From Pseudomonadota bacterium (GTDB taxonomy: Bacteria; Pseudomonadota; Alphaproteobacteria; Acetobacterales; Acetobacteraceae): 64,000 nucleotides of DNA. Below the pieces are notes generated by a model, which saw nothing but the letters and a program-made list of their open reading frames with translations, ran no database searches and was not told the DNA's origin. Positions within the stretch are counted from its first letter, which is position 1, and each line of letters begins with the position of its first letter. Shown piece by piece: positions 27,165-36,686 of this stretch. The DNA lies in NCBI GenBank assembly GCA_021845595.1, contig JAJZVV010000009.1, forward strand, positions 1-64,000, written 5' to 3'. The position numbers and the translations under genes were made by a program.

Positions 27165-28505
27165 CTACTTCGCCGCGCCGCCGCACTTGCCGGTCTTGAC
27201 GTTGAAATTGCCGCAGGAGAGCGGCGCCCGCCAGTCGCCGATGAGATCCTTGGTCTCGGCGACATACGGCGACCATTCCTGCGCGACCACGAGACCAGGC
27301 GTCTGGGAGACGATGTTGAACTGGCCATCGCCCTGGATCTCGCCGATCAGCACCGGCTTGGTGATGTGATGGTTGGGCATCATCGCCGAGTAGCCGCCGG
27401 AGAGGTTCGGCACGCTGATGCCGATCATCGCGTCGATCACCGCGTCGTGATCGGTGCTGCCGGCCTTCTCCACCGCCTTCACCCACATGTTGAACCCGAT
27501 GAAGTGCGCCTCCATCGGATCGTTGCTGGTGCGCTTCGGATTCTTGATGAAATCGTGCCACGCTTTGATGAAGCTCTTGTTCTCCGCCGTGTCCACGCTC
27601 ATGAAGTAGTTCCACGCGGCGAGGTGGCCGACCAGCGGCTTCGTGTCCATGCCCGCCAGCTCTTCCTCGCCGACGCTGAAGGCGACGACGGGAATGTCCG
27701 TGGCCTTGAGACCCTGGTTGCCGAGTTCCTTGTAGAACGGCACGTTGGCGTCGCCGTTGATGGTGGAGACCACCGCCGTCTTCTTGCCGGCCGAGCCGAA
27801 AGCCTTGATCTGGGCTACGATGTTCTGCCAGTCCGAATGGCCGAACGGGGTGTAGTTGATCATGATGTCGGCCGGGGCGACGCCCTTGGCCTTCAGATAG
27901 GCTTCGAGAATCTGATTGGTGGTGCGCGGATAGACATAGTCGGTGCCGGCGAGCACCCAGCGCTTCACGCCCTCTTCCGCCATCAGATAATCGACCGCGG
28001 GGATGGCCTGCTGGTTCGGCGCCGCCCCGGTATAGAACACGTTGCGGCTGCATTCCTGGCCCTCGTACTGGACCGGATAGAACAGGATGCCGTTGAGTTC
28101 CTCGAACACGGGCAGGACCGATTTGCGCGAGACCGAGGTCCAGCAGCCGAACACCGCGGCGCACTTGTCCTGGGCCAGCAGCGCGCGCGCCTTCTCGGCG
28201 AAGAGCGGCCAGTTGGAAGCCGGATCGACCACCACGGCCTCGAGCGGCCGGCCCAACAGGCCGCCCTTCTTGTTCTGCTCGGCGATGAGCATCAGCATGA
28301 CGTCCTTCAGCGTCGTCTCGCTGATCGCCATAGTGCCGGAGAGCGAGTGCAGCACACCGACCTTGATCGGCGGGCCGGAGGGCGCCTTGGCGGCGGCGGC
28401 GCGGCGGGCGCCGATCACCGGCGCGGCGGTGGCGGCCAGCGCAGCGGCGGCCAGGCCGAGGCCGCCGAGGGCACGGCGGGTGAAGGAAGGGGGCGGAGAG
28501 TCCAT
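27165..28505 (-). CDS. urtA: Urea ABC transporter binding protein UrtA
   Basis: This 446-residue periplasmic protein has a twin-arginine-like export signal (SFTRRALGGLGLAAAALAAT) and mature start PIKVGVLHSLSGTMAISE, with FYPVQYEGQECSRNVFYTGA, the UrtA/AmiC-type ligand region. ATG at 28503-28505 has GAGGAAA about 6 bases upstream. It heads the urea operon; the 285 bases upstream hold a sigma-54-like site. Urea specificity follows from family and from the urease genes behind it. Confidence 0.95.
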   Translation of the reverse strand: MDSPPPSFTRRALGGLGLAAAALAATAAPVIGARRAAAAKAPSGPPIKVGVLHSLSGTMAISETTLKDVMLMLIAEQNKKGGLLGRPLEAVVVDPASNWPLFAEKARALLAQDKCAAVFGCWTSVSRKSVLPVFEELNGILFYPVQYEGQECSRNVFYTGAAPNQQAIPAVDYLMAEEGVKRWVLAGTDYVYPRTTNQILEAYLKAKGVAPADIMINYTPFGHSDWQNIVAQIKAFGSAGKKTAVVSTINGDANVPFYKELGNQGLKATDIPVVAFSVGEEELAGMDTKPLVGHLAAWNYFMSVDTAENKSFIKAWHDFIKNPKRTSNDPMEAHFIGFNMWVKAVEKAGSTDHDAVIDAMIGISVPNLSGGYSAMMPNHHITKPVLIGEIQGDGQFNIVSQTPGLVVAQEWSPYVAETKDLIGDWRAPLSCGNFNVKTGKCGGAAK

Positions 28506-28624
28506 GCGGGTTTCCTCGCTGCTGGAGTGGTTTTCGCGGCGCGCGACGCCGAACGGCGATGCCGGAAACCTTCGTAGCAACGACCGTGCCAGCCACGCCC
28601 AGCGCGGCCATGCGCCGCTGGGCG

Positions 28625-28640
28625 GGCCACGGACATGCCA
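28625..28640 (-). promoter_or_regulatory. Sigma-54-type promoter candidate for the urea operon
   Basis: On the minus strand the 16 bases TGGCATGTCCGTGGCC fit the -24/-12 pattern: GG and GC with the required ten-base separation, and most of TGGCACG-N4-TTGCA otherwise. It lies 120 bases upstream of urtA. Nitrogen-controlled (NtrC/RpoN) transcription of urea uptake is known in other proteobacteria. The surrounding DNA is GC-rich, so a chance match is possible, and I see no clear NtrC box. Confidence 0.35.
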
Positions 28641-28790
28641 CCGGCCCAATTTTGCTCATATTTTCATCACGTCTGTGCGACCGGCCTGCGAATCGAGCAT
28701 TCGGCCGGGAACCTGGCGCGTCCGGGCGCGTCTTGACGGGCGGGCGAGGACGGCCAAGGCTGCGCGCCTGCAACGCGGACGGGGGGAAGA

Positions 28791-29795
28791 ATGAGTGGAC
28801 CCGAGACAATGCGCATCATCGCCGCCGCCGGGCCGGGCGGGCCGGAGGTGCTGGACCTGGCCACGGCGCCGAGGCCGGTGCCGAAGCCGGACGAGGTGCT
28901 GATCCGCGTTCTCGCCGCCGGCGTGAACCGGCCGGACGTGGCGCAGCGCCAGGGCATCTATCCGCCGCCGCCGGGCGCGAGCCCGATCATCGGCCTCGAG
29001 GTCGCCGGCGAGGTGGTGGCGATGGGCGCGGCGGTATCCGGCGTCGCCGTCGGCGACCGGCTCACCGCTTTGGCCAACGGCGGCGGCTACGCCGAGTATT
29101 GCGCCGTGCCGGCGACCCAGTGCCTGCCGTGGCCGCGCGGCTATGACGCGATCCGGGCCGCGGCGCTGCCGGAGACCTATTTCACCGTCTGGGCCAACCT
29201 GTTCGAGATCGGCGGCCTGGCGGCAGGCCAGACGGCGCTGATCCACGGCGGATCGAGCGGCATCGGGCTGACCGCGATCCAGCTCGCCCACGCCTTCGGC
29301 GCCACCGCCTACGCCACCGCCGGCAGCGACGAGAAATGCGCCGCCTGTGTCGGCCACGGCGCGCGGGCCGCGATCAACTATCGGACACAGGATTTCGCCG
29401 CCGAAATCAAGCGCCTGACCGAGGGGCGCGGGGTCGACGTGGTGCTCGACATGGTCGGCGGGCCCTACGCCCAGCGCAACGTGGCGAGCCTCGCTCCGCG
29501 CGGCCGGCTGGTGCTGATCGCCTTCCTCGGCGGGCCGAAGGCGGAGAATTTCGACTTCACCCAGGTGATGACGAAGCGGCTGACCATCACCGGCTCCACC
29601 ATGCGCCCGCGCAGCGCCGAGGAGAAAGGCGCGCTCGCCGCCAGCCTGCGCGCGAAAGTCTGGCCGCTGCTCGAGGCGGGCCGGGCCGGGCCGGTGATCC
29701 ATGCCGTCTTCCCGCTCGCCGAGGCGGCGGCGGCGCACCGGCTGATGGAGAGCAGCGCGCATATCGGCAAAATCGTGCTGCGGGTCGCCGATTGA
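28791..29795 (+). CDS. NAD(P)H:quinone oxidoreductase, zeta-crystallin type
   Basis: This 334-residue medium-chain dehydrogenase/reductase without structural zinc contains [35 protein letters not shown] and the nucleotide-binding [15 protein letters not shown] (GSSGIG). It is of the PIG3/quinone-oxidoreductase group. GGGGGGAAGA precedes the ATG at 28791; an ATG at 28809 is possible. The stop overlaps the following gene's TTG start. Confidence 0.9.
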   Translation: MSGPETMRIIAAAGPGGPEVLDLATAPRPVPKPDEVLIRVLAAGVNRPDVAQRQGIYPPPPGASPIIGLEVAGEVVAMGAAVSGVAVGDRLTALANGGGYAEYCAVPATQCLPWPRGYDAIRAAALPETYFTVWANLFEIGGLAAGQTALIHGGSSGIGLTAIQLAHAFGATAYATAGSDEKCAACVGHGARAAINYRTQDFAAEIKRLTEGRGVDVVLDMVGGPYAQRNVASLAPRGRLVLIAFLGGPKAENFDFTQVMTKRLTITGSTMRPRSAEEKGALAASLRAKVWPLLEAGRAGPVIHAVFPLAEAAAAHRLMESSAHIGKIVLRVAD

Positions 29796-30709
29796 GCCCG
29801 ACCGCAGGAGGCCTCTCCGCCCGCTCCGATCTGCCGGCGGCGGGGCTGGCGCAGCTGGCGGGCGCGGTCGTGCTGCTCGGCGGCGCCTGGCCGGTGACCA
29901 AGGTGGCGCTGGCGGCGGGAGCGGACGCGCTGTGGTTCGCCGAGGGCCGGGCGACGCTGTCCGGGCTCACCGCCTTCGCCGCGCTGGCCGCCTTCGGGCG
30001 GCTGCGCGTGCCCGGCCGGGCGGACCTGCCGGCGCTGCTCGCCGTCGGCCTGTTCCAGCTCGCCGGGTTCTTCGCGCTCGCCCACGCCGCCGTGCCCTAC
30101 GTGCCCGCGGGGCGGACGGTGATCCTGGTCAACACCACGCCGCTGTTCGTCGTGCCGTTGTCGCTCTTGGTGCTGCGCGAGGCCATTCCGCCGCGGCGTT
30201 GGGCGGCGGTGGTGCTCGGGCTGGCCGGGGTCGTGGCGATGACCGGGCCGTGGGCGATCGACTGGGCGGCGCCGGGCGTGCTGCTCGGCCACGCCTTCCT
30301 GCTCGGCGCGGCGGGCGCGTGGTCGGTGGCCATCATCGCCGTGCGGCGCTTCCCGCCGCGGCTGTCGATGCTCGAAATCCTGCCCTGGTGCTTCGCGCTC
30401 GGCGCCGTGGCGCTGCTGCCGATCGCCGCGCAGCACGATCCGGGGCGATGGCAGGCGCCCGCCATCGAGCTGCTCGGCTTCATCGGCATCGCCGCCGGAC
30501 CGCTCGGCACCTGGTGCGTGATGCAGGCGGCGCTGACCTTGCCGGCGATCGTCGCCTCGATCGGCTTTCTGTCGACGCCGGTGGTGGGGCTGCTCATCGC
30601 CGCGCTATGGCTGGGCGAGCGCATCGATGCCGGGCTCGCGATCGGGTCGGCGCTGATCGTCGGCGGCGTCGGCATCGCTGCCTGGCCGCGTGGGGCGCGG
30701 CGCTCGTGA
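29792..30709 (+). CDS. EamA/DMT-family transporter
   Basis: This 305-residue protein has ten predicted helices in two EamA halves; the first contains [20 protein letters not shown], the pore-lining [17 protein letters not shown] and the second [18 protein letters not shown]. Likely a small-molecule or metabolite exporter. The start is TTG at 29792, overlapping the preceding TGA; no ATG is better placed. The stop overlaps the next gene's GTG start. Confidence 0.85.
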   Translation: MSPTAGGLSARSDLPAAGLAQLAGAVVLLGGAWPVTKVALAAGADALWFAEGRATLSGLTAFAALAAFGRLRVPGRADLPALLAVGLFQLAGFFALAHAAVPYVPAGRTVILVNTTPLFVVPLSLLVLREAIPPRRWAAVVLGLAGVVAMTGPWAIDWAAPGVLLGHAFLLGAAGAWSVAIIAVRRFPPRLSMLEILPWCFALGAVALLPIAAQHDPGRWQAPAIELLGFIGIAAGPLGTWCVMQAALTLPAIVASIGFLSTPVVGLLIAALWLGERIDAGLAIGSALIVGGVGIAAWPRGARRS

Positions 30710-31467
30710 TCCTGCACGCGGTGGAATCCGGGGCGGGGCCGACGCTCGTCCTGCTGCACGGGCTGTTCGGCTCGGCGCGCAATTTCGGCACCGTGCAGAA
30801 GCGTCTCTCCGCGTCGTTCCGCGTGCTGGCGCTCGACCTGCGAAACCATGGCGACAGTCCGCACGCGCCGGGGATGGGCTATCCGGTCCAGGCGCAGGAC
30901 GTGCTGGCGACGCTGCGCGCGCACGGCGCGCTGCCCTGTGCGCTGCTCGGCCACTCCATGGGCGGCAAGGTGGCGATGCGCCTGGCACTCGACGAGCCCG
31001 AAGCAGTGCGGCGGCTGATCGTCGCCGACATCGCCCCCGCGCCCTACCCGCCCCACCATCACGGCGAGATCGCGGCCCTCGCGGGGCTCACGCTCGCGCC
31101 CGGCCTGACGCGCGCCGAAGCCGACGCCGCGCTGGCCGCCGCCATCCCCGATATGGCGGTGCGCGGCTTCCTGCTGCAGAATCTCCGCACCGGGCCGGTG
31201 CCGTCCTGGCGGCTCGGGCTGCGCGAGATCGCAGCGGGAATGGCGGAGATCGAGGCCTGGCCGGAGCCGCCCGCCGCCGCCTATGCCGGTCCCACCCTGT
31301 TCATCCGCGGCGAGCGGTCCGACTATGTGCGCGAGCCGCACCGCCCGGCGATCAAGGCGCTGTTCCCGGCCGCGCGGGTGGTGACGCTGAAGGGCGCCGG
31401 CCACTGGCTGCACGCTGACGATTTCGCCGGCTTCATGGCCGCGGTCGAGGCTTTCCTGGCGGCCTGA
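30706..31467 (+). CDS. Alpha/beta hydrolase, YbfF-like esterase
   Basis: This 253-residue hydrolase has the oxyanion segment LLHGLFGSARNFG, nucleophile motif GHSMGGKVAMRLAL (Ser in GHSMG), LDLRNHGDSPHA and a C-terminal His in GAGHWLHAD. This resembles YbfF-type acyl-CoA/ester hydrolases. GTG start at 30706 overlaps the transporter stop. The substrate is not predictable. Confidence 0.85.
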   Translation: MILHAVESGAGPTLVLLHGLFGSARNFGTVQKRLSASFRVLALDLRNHGDSPHAPGMGYPVQAQDVLATLRAHGALPCALLGHSMGGKVAMRLALDEPEAVRRLIVADIAPAPYPPHHHGEIAALAGLTLAPGLTRAEADAALAAAIPDMAVRGFLLQNLRTGPVPSWRLGLREIAAGMAEIEAWPEPPAAAYAGPTLFIRGERSDYVREPHRPAIKALFPAARVVTLKGAGHWLHADDFAGFMAAVEAFLAA

Positions 31468-31480
31468 CGAGCGCGCCCCT

Positions 31481-32140
31481 TCAGGCCGGCGCGGTCGCCG
31501 GCGACCGCCGCGAACGGCGCAGCAGGCCGAGGCCGGCGAGCGCGGGCAGCAGCAGGGCGAGGCCGGCGGGCTCCGGCGCCGCGGTCTGCACGCTGCCCGA
31601 ACCGGTGAAGCCGGGATCGACGCCATAGGTGGCGGACCCGGTGAAGGTGAACGAGCCGACTGTGAGCGTGTAGAGCGGCGAGACCGGCCCACCCGTCTGA
31701 ACCGTGTAGAGCGGGGCACCCGTCTGGGTCGAGAGATCGAAGAAATCGGTGGGCACCAGCAGGCCGGTGATGTCCACGCTCAGCCCGCCGCCGTTGGTGT
31801 TGGAGGAGAAGATGGCGAGCTGGTTGCTGAATGTCTCGGTCTGGCCGTTATTGGAATAGGAACCGGCGATCCCGCTGACCGCGAACCCCGGATACGGGCT
31901 TACGAATGACGTCGTCAACTCGGCCGGAAGGCTGAAGGTCAGCACGAAGTTCTGCGCCGCGAAGGGCTGCGCCAGCGGGGTGGGCAGCGGCGCGGTGTAG
32001 CTGCCATTGAGGGTGATCGTATCGACTGCCGTCCCGACCGGCGTCGCCTCCGGGATCAGGATCAGGGCCGCCGCCGGGTGAATGCCGGCGCCGATCCATA
32101 CGCCCAGCATAGCGGCGGCTAGAAGAAAGCTGCGAGGCAT
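31481..32140 (-). CDS. PEP-CTERM-like sorted secreted protein
   Basis: A 219-residue protein with a signal peptide (about 1-25), a beta-rich body rich in Thr, Gly and Ser, and a C-terminus APEPAGLALLLPALAGLGLL followed by RRSRR: a PEP motif, hydrophobic helix and basic tail, the PEP-CTERM sorting signal normally processed by exosortase EpsH. No exosortase gene lies in this window. The body has no recognisable domain. Likely cell surface or extracellular matrix. Confidence 0.75.
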   Translation of the reverse strand: MPRSFLLAAAMLGVWIGAGIHPAAALILIPEATPVGTAVDTITLNGSYTAPLPTPLAQPFAAQNFVLTFSLPAELTTSFVSPYPGFAVSGIAGSYSNNGQTETFSNQLAIFSSNTNGGGLSVDITGLLVPTDFFDLSTQTGAPLYTVQTGGPVSPLYTLTVGSFTFTGSATYGVDPGFTGSGSVQTAAPEPAGLALLLPALAGLGLLRRSRRSPATAPA

Positions 32141-32250
32141 CGTCCTGCTCCCCTGCGGATTCGGCGCGGCCAGGGGCGCACGCGGTTGAGATCAGACCGA
32201 TCTTATCATCTCATTAATTGTTTGACATCGCCGATTCATTAAATTTTTGG

Positions 32251-32288
32251 TTAAAAGAGGCGCCGCGTCGCCCAAGCGACGCGGCCTC
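32251..32288 (-). terminator. Rho-independent terminator of the pcaF-type thiolase gene
   Basis: On the minus strand a GC-rich hairpin GAGGCCGCGTCGC-TTGG-GCGACGCGG-(CG)-CCTC (one bulge) is followed by TTTT, ten bases after the thiolase stop. It is the clearest intrinsic terminator in the window. The same segment lies upstream of the PEP-CTERM gene and would insulate the two. Confidence 0.8.
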
Positions 32289-32297
32289 CTTCCGGCC

Positions 32298-33500
32298 TCA
32301 GACCCGTTCGATCAGCGCCGCGATCCCCTGGCCGACGCCGATGCACATGGTCGCGATGGCCCGCTTCTGGCCCCGCTCCTCGAGCGCGCTCACCGCGGTC
32401 AGGGCCAGCCGCGCCCCGGAGGCGCCGAGCGGGTGGCCGAGCGCGATGGCACCGCCGTTCGGGTTCACCTGCTCGGCATCGTCCGCCAGCCCGAGCTGGC
32501 GCAGCACGGCCAGGCCCTGGCTGGCGAAGGCCTCGTTCAGCTCGATGACGTCGATCTCGCCGAGGCCGAGGCCGGTGCGCGCGAGCAGCTTCTGCGTCGC
32601 CGGTGCCGGGCCGATGCCCATGATGCGCGGGGGCACCCCGGCGGTCGCCATGGCGACGACGCGGGCGCGCGGCGTCAGCCCGTGCCGGCGCACCGCCGCC
32701 TCGCTCGCCAGCAGCAGCGCCGCCGCGCCGTCATTCACGCCGGAGGCATTGCCGGCGGTGACGGTGCCGGGCGTGCGGAACGGCGTCTTGAGCTTCGCCA
32801 GCCCGTCCAGCGTCGTCTCCGGGCGGGGATGCTCGTCGGTGTCGATCACCGTCTCGCCCTTGCGAGTCTTGATCACCACCGGGGCGATCTCGCGGGCGAA
32901 GAAGCCGCGCTCCTGCGCCGCCTTGCAGCGCTGCTGGCTGCGGAAGGCGAAGGCATCCTGGTCGGCGCGGGCGATCTGGAATTCCTCGGCGACGTTCTCG
33001 CCGGTCTCCGGCATCGCGTCGGTGCCGTATTTCACCTTCATCAGGCTGTTGACGAAGCGCCAGCCGATGGTGGTGTCGTAGATCTCGGCGCTGCGGGAGA
33101 AGGCCTCGCCCGCCTTGCCCATCACGAAGGGGGCGCGGGTCATGCTCTCGACCCCGCCGGCGAGCACCAGGTCCGCCTCGCCGCAGCGGATCATGCGCGC
33201 CGCGGTGCCGACCGCATCCAGCCCCGAGCCGCACAGCCGGTTGACGGTGGCGGCCGGCACCGCGGCCGGCAGCCCGGCCAGCAGCACCGCCATGCGCCCG
33301 ACATTGCGGTTGTCCTCGCCGGCCTGGTTGGCACAGCCGAAATAGCAATCGTCCAGCGCCTCCCAGTCCACGCCAGCATTGCGCTCCATCAGGGCCCGGA
33401 TCGGGTGCGCCGCGAGATCGTCGGCGCGCACGTCCTTCAGCACCCCGGCATAGCGCCCGATCGGCGTGCGCACGAAATCGCAGATATAGGCCTCTGACAT
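32298..33500 (-). CDS. pcaF: Acetyl-CoA acyltransferase, 3-oxoadipyl-CoA thiolase type
   Basis: This 400-residue thiolase opens [20 protein letters not shown] and has catalytic Cys in [12 protein letters not shown], His in [16 protein letters not shown] and the C-terminal CIGVGQGIA. The [16 protein letters not shown] start is typical of PcaF/PaaJ of aromatic (beta-ketoadipate) degradation, but no other pca or paa gene is in the window, so a general beta-ketothiolase role is possible. It is followed by a strong terminator. A palindromic repeat lies upstream. Confidence 0.85.
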   Translation of the reverse strand: MSEAYICDFVRTPIGRYAGVLKDVRADDLAAHPIRALMERNAGVDWEALDDCYFGCANQAGEDNRNVGRMAVLLAGLPAAVPAATVNRLCGSGLDAVGTAARMIRCGEADLVLAGGVESMTRAPFVMGKAGEAFSRSAEIYDTTIGWRFVNSLMKVKYGTDAMPETGENVAEEFQIARADQDAFAFRSQQRCKAAQERGFFAREIAPVVIKTRKGETVIDTDEHPRPETTLDGLAKLKTPFRTPGTVTAGNASGVNDGAAALLLASEAAVRRHGLTPRARVVAMATAGVPPRIMGIGPAPATQKLLARTGLGLGEIDVIELNEAFASQGLAVLRQLGLADDAEQVNPNGGAIALGHPLGASGARLALTAVSALEERGQKRAIATMCIGVGQGIAALIERV

Positions 33501-33528
33501 GGCGTTCCTCCCGAAACCGATGGGGCGG

Positions 33529-33637
33529 CTAGTGGTCCGATGCCAACGCCCGCATCCGGGCGTTGGTTGAATCGGCCCACAAAATCAAGCTAGTGCTCTG
33601 ACGCACGGTGATCCATCCGAAAGTGTCAGAGCACTAG
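33529..33637. repeat. 109-bp MITE-like element made of two hairpins
   Basis: The ends CTAGTGGTCCGA (33529-33540) and TCAGAGCACTAG (33626-33637) are inverted repeats matching at 10 of 12 positions. Inside are two hairpins: CCAACGCCCG-catc-CGGGCGTTGG (33543-33566), extendable outward with mismatches, and CTAGTGCTCTGAC (33590-33602) perfectly paired with GTCAGAGCACTAG (33625-33637). The right arm contains the serA stop codon (33634-33636). It has no coding capacity. It looks like a non-autonomous mobile repeat or a bidirectional transcript end. Confidence 0.6.
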
Positions 33638-35220
33638 AACGACAGCGTCGCCGCCTGCACCACCATAGGCCAGCTGCGGATTTCCTGCAGCACCGGCTCC
33701 GGCACGTCCTCGTCCACCGAGGCGAGACAGATCGCATCACCCCCCGGCGCGGCGCGGCCGAGATGGAAGGTGGCGATGTTGATCCCCGCCTCGGCCAGCT
33801 TGGCGCCGAACCGGCCGATGAAGCCCGGCTTGTCCTGGTTGGTGACGTAGAGCATGTGGCGGCCGAAATCGGCCTCCACCTTGATGTCCTTGATCTCGAC
33901 GATGCGCGGGCGCGAGCCGGCGAACAGCGTGCCGGCGACCGCGCGGGTCTGCTGGTCGGTGGTGACGCGCACGCGCACCAGCGTCTGGTACTCGCTCGGC
34001 CGGTCGAACACGGTCTCGGCCACGTCGATGCCATGCTCGCGCGCGGCGACCGGGGCGCTGACCATGTTGATCCCGGACATCAGCGGCCCGAGCAGCCCGG
34101 CCAGCACCGCCGCCGTCAGCGGCCGGTGGTTGAGCTTCGCCGCCGCGCCCTCGTACTCGATGCTGACGGTGCGCAGCACGCCTTCGCGCGCCTGCGTCAT
34201 CTGTCCGGCGAAGGCGCCGAGCAGGCGGCACAGCTCCATGTACGGCTTCAGCCGCGGCGCGTCCTCGGCCGAGAGCGAGGGCATGTTGATCGCGTTCGCC
34301 ACCGCCCCGGTGAGCAGGAAGTCGCTCATCTGCTCGGCCACCTGCAAGGCGACGTTCTCCTGCGCCTCGGCCGTGGAGGCGCCGAGATGCGGCGTGCAGA
34401 CGACGTTCTCCAGGTCGAACAGCGGGCTGGCCTTGGCCGGCTCGGTCTCGAACACATCGAGCGCGGCGCCGGCGACATGGCCGGATTGCAGCGCCTCGAG
34501 CAGCGCCGCCTCGTCCACCAGCCCGCCGCGGGCGCAGTTGATGATGCGCACGCCGCGCTTCATCCGCGCCAGCGAGTCCCGGCCGATGATGTTGCGCGTG
34601 CTTTCGGTCAGCGGCGTGTGCAGGGTGATGAAATCGGCCCGCGCGAACAGCGCCTCCAGCTCCACCTTCTCGACGCCGAGGTCGATCGCGCGCGCCGCGG
34701 TGAGGAAGGGATCATAGGCGATCACCTTCATCTTCAGCCCGCAGGCGCGGTCGGCGACGATGGAGCCGATATTGCCGCAGCCGATGACGCCGAGCGTCTT
34801 GCCGAACAGCTCGACGCCCATGAAGCGGTTCTTCTCCCACTTGCCCGCCTTGGTCGAGGCGGTCGCCTCGGGAATCTGGCGCGCGAGGGCGAACATCAGG
34901 GCGATGGCGTGCTCGGCGGTGGTGATGGCGTTGCCGTGCGGCGTGTTCATCACCACGACGCCGCGCGCGGTGGCCGATTTCACGTCCACATTGTCGACGC
35001 CGATGCCGGCGCGGCCGACGACCTTCAGATTGTCCGCCGCCTCCAGCAGCTCCTTCGTCACTTTCGACGCCGAGCGGATGGCGAGCCCGTCATAGGGCGC
35101 GATGATGGCGCGCAGCTCGGCCGGGGTGAGGCCGGGGCGGACATCGACCTCGATGCCGCGGGAGCGGAAAATCTCGACGGCGGCAGGAGAAAGCTTGTCG
35201 CTGATCAGAACTTTCGGCAT
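33634..35220 (-). CDS. serA: D-3-phosphoglycerate dehydrogenase
   Basis: The 528-residue enzyme oxidises 3-phosphoglycerate in the first step of serine synthesis. Seen are GRAGIGVDNVDVKSATARG, the NAD site VIGCGNIGSIVAD, INCARGGLVDEAAL, the catalytic PHLGASTAEAQENVA, an intervening domain and a C-terminal ACT domain (about 450-528) for feedback control by serine. ATG at 35218-35220 lies 5 bases after serC; an upstream frame is non-coding. The stop codon lies within a palindromic repeat. Confidence 0.96.
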   Translation of the reverse strand: MPKVLISDKLSPAAVEIFRSRGIEVDVRPGLTPAELRAIIAPYDGLAIRSASKVTKELLEAADNLKVVGRAGIGVDNVDVKSATARGVVVMNTPHGNAITTAEHAIALMFALARQIPEATASTKAGKWEKNRFMGVELFGKTLGVIGCGNIGSIVADRACGLKMKVIAYDPFLTAARAIDLGVEKVELEALFARADFITLHTPLTESTRNIIGRDSLARMKRGVRIINCARGGLVDEAALLEALQSGHVAGAALDVFETEPAKASPLFDLENVVCTPHLGASTAEAQENVALQVAEQMSDFLLTGAVANAINMPSLSAEDAPRLKPYMELCRLLGAFAGQMTQAREGVLRTVSIEYEGAAAKLNHRPLTAAVLAGLLGPLMSGINMVSAPVAAREHGIDVAETVFDRPSEYQTLVRVRVTTDQQTRAVAGTLFAGSRPRIVEIKDIKVEADFGRHMLYVTNQDKPGFIGRFGAKLAEAGINIATFHLGRAAPGGDAICLASVDEDVPEPVLQEIRSWPMVVQAATLSF

Positions 35221-35225
35221 CGCGC

Positions 35226-36410
35226 TCACTCCGCCGCCTGGGTGGTTGCGTATTCGGCCGCCGTCGCCGCGTGCGCCCAGTCCAGCCACGGCAGGAGGGC
35301 GACGACATCGGCGGTCTCCACCGTCGCCCCGCCCCAGATGCGGATGCCCGGCGGCGCGTCACGGTAGGAGGCGATGTCGTAGGCGACGCCCTCCTTCTCC
35401 AGCCGCGCCGCGAGCTTCTTTGCCGCCTCGGCCTGCGCCTTGGCGTCCAGCCGGGTGAACCAGGGGGCAACGATGCGCAGGCAGATCGAGGTGTTGGAGC
35501 GCGTGGCCGGGTCCTCGGCGAGGAAATCCACCCAGTCCGTGCGCGCGACCCAGCCGGCGATGGCGGCGAGATTGGACTCGCTGCGCCCGATCAGCGCGTC
35601 GAGCCCGCCGATGCGCTCGGCCCAGCGCAGCCCGTCCAGCGCGTCCTCGACGGCGAGCATCGAGGGGGTGTTGATGGTCTCGCCGGCGAAAATTCCCTCG
35701 ATCAGCTTGCCGCCCTTGGTCAGGCGGAAGATTTTCGGCAGCGGCCAGGCCGGCTTGTAGGATTCCAGCCGGGCCACGGCGCGCGGGGAGAGCGCCAGCA
35801 TGCCGTGCGCGGCCTCCCCGCCCAGCACCTTCTGCCACGACCAGGTGACGACATCGAGCTTGTCCCAGGCCAGCGGCATGGCGAAGGCGGCGGAGGTCGC
35901 GTCGCAGATGGCCAGCCCCTGCCGGTCGGCCCGTATCCAGTCCGCGTTCGGCACGCGCACGCCGGAGGTGGTGCCGTTCCAGGTGAACACGATGTCGTGG
36001 TCGGCATCGACCGCGGCCAGATCGGGCAAGCTTCCATAGGGCGCGCCCAGCACGCGGGCATCGGCGAGCTTGAGCTGCTTCAGGATGTCGGTCGCCCAGC
36101 CTTCCGAAAAACTCTCGAAGGCGAGCACGTCCACCGGGCGGGCGCCGAGCAGGGACCAGAGCGCGATCTCGACCGCGCCGGTATCGGAGGCCGGCACGAT
36201 GCCGAGCCGCCATTGCGCCGGCATGCCGAGCAGGGTTTTAGACCGGGTGATGACCTCGTTGAGCCTGGCCTTGCCCTCCTTGGCGCGATGGCTGCGCCCG
36301 AGGAACGCGCCCTTCAGCGCATCCAGCGTGAAGCCGGGACGCTTGGCGCAGGGGCCGGAGGAGAAATTGGGATTGGCCGGTCGGATGTCCGGCGTGGCGG
36401 CGAGTGCCAT
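35226..36410 (-). CDS. serC: Phosphoserine aminotransferase
   Basis: This 394-residue PLP enzyme makes phosphoserine from 3-phosphohydroxypyruvate and precedes serA in an operon. It begins [17 protein letters not shown], carries [15 protein letters not shown] with the PLP Lys in WSWQKVLG, and is of the alphaproteobacterial SerC type. A long shadow frame on the opposite strand is not coding. Start at 36410 fits the family N-terminus. Confidence 0.95.
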   Translation of the reverse strand: MALAATPDIRPANPNFSSGPCAKRPGFTLDALKGAFLGRSHRAKEGKARLNEVITRSKTLLGMPAQWRLGIVPASDTGAVEIALWSLLGARPVDVLAFESFSEGWATDILKQLKLADARVLGAPYGSLPDLAAVDADHDIVFTWNGTTSGVRVPNADWIRADRQGLAICDATSAAFAMPLAWDKLDVVTWSWQKVLGGEAAHGMLALSPRAVARLESYKPAWPLPKIFRLTKGGKLIEGIFAGETINTPSMLAVEDALDGLRWAERIGGLDALIGRSESNLAAIAGWVARTDWVDFLAEDPATRSNTSICLRIVAPWFTRLDAKAQAEAAKKLAARLEKEGVAYDIASYRDAPPGIRIWGGATVETADVVALLPWLDWAHAATAAEYATTQAAE

Positions 36411-36686
36411 GTGCGGCTCTCCCTTTCAGAAGAGAAGCGCCCCGGTGGGGGGGCGTGACCCGCTGGTGGGGATACAGGCTACGCCCGTCGCGGGCAAGGG
36501 GTTTTGCGGGGGGGTGGGTCGGTTTGAGTTTCGGCTTCCGACCCATCTGGATGATAGGCCGGCCGGGCACTCAAACCCGGAGTGGTCGTTCGCCGTGGGA
36601 CGAAATTCAAGAATTCTGCACCAAAACTGCAGCCTTGAAATCATGGGGCTTTTCCGGTGCGTAAACGAGGTGCATAACTGAGCCCC
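36411..36686. other. Junction between serC and the recombinase gene
   Basis: About 275 bases without a complete gene. It should hold the serC promoter (minus strand) and the left end of the inserted recombinase unit. Composition shifts from G-rich to mixed near 36540. On the minus strand at about 36523-36546 the translated MGRKPKLK repeats the MGRKPKL of the recombinase C-terminal part, with about 21 of 24 bases alike, a possible remnant. Confidence 0.45.
36656..36677 (+). promoter_or_regulatory. Tandem direct repeat upstream of the recombinase gene
   Basis: GGTGCGTAA (36656-36664) and GGTGCATAA (36669-36677) repeat with a 13-base period, ending 9 bases before the recombinase ATG. Serine resolvases often bind sites beside their own gene, so this could be part of a res-like or operator site. 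Confidence 0.4.
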
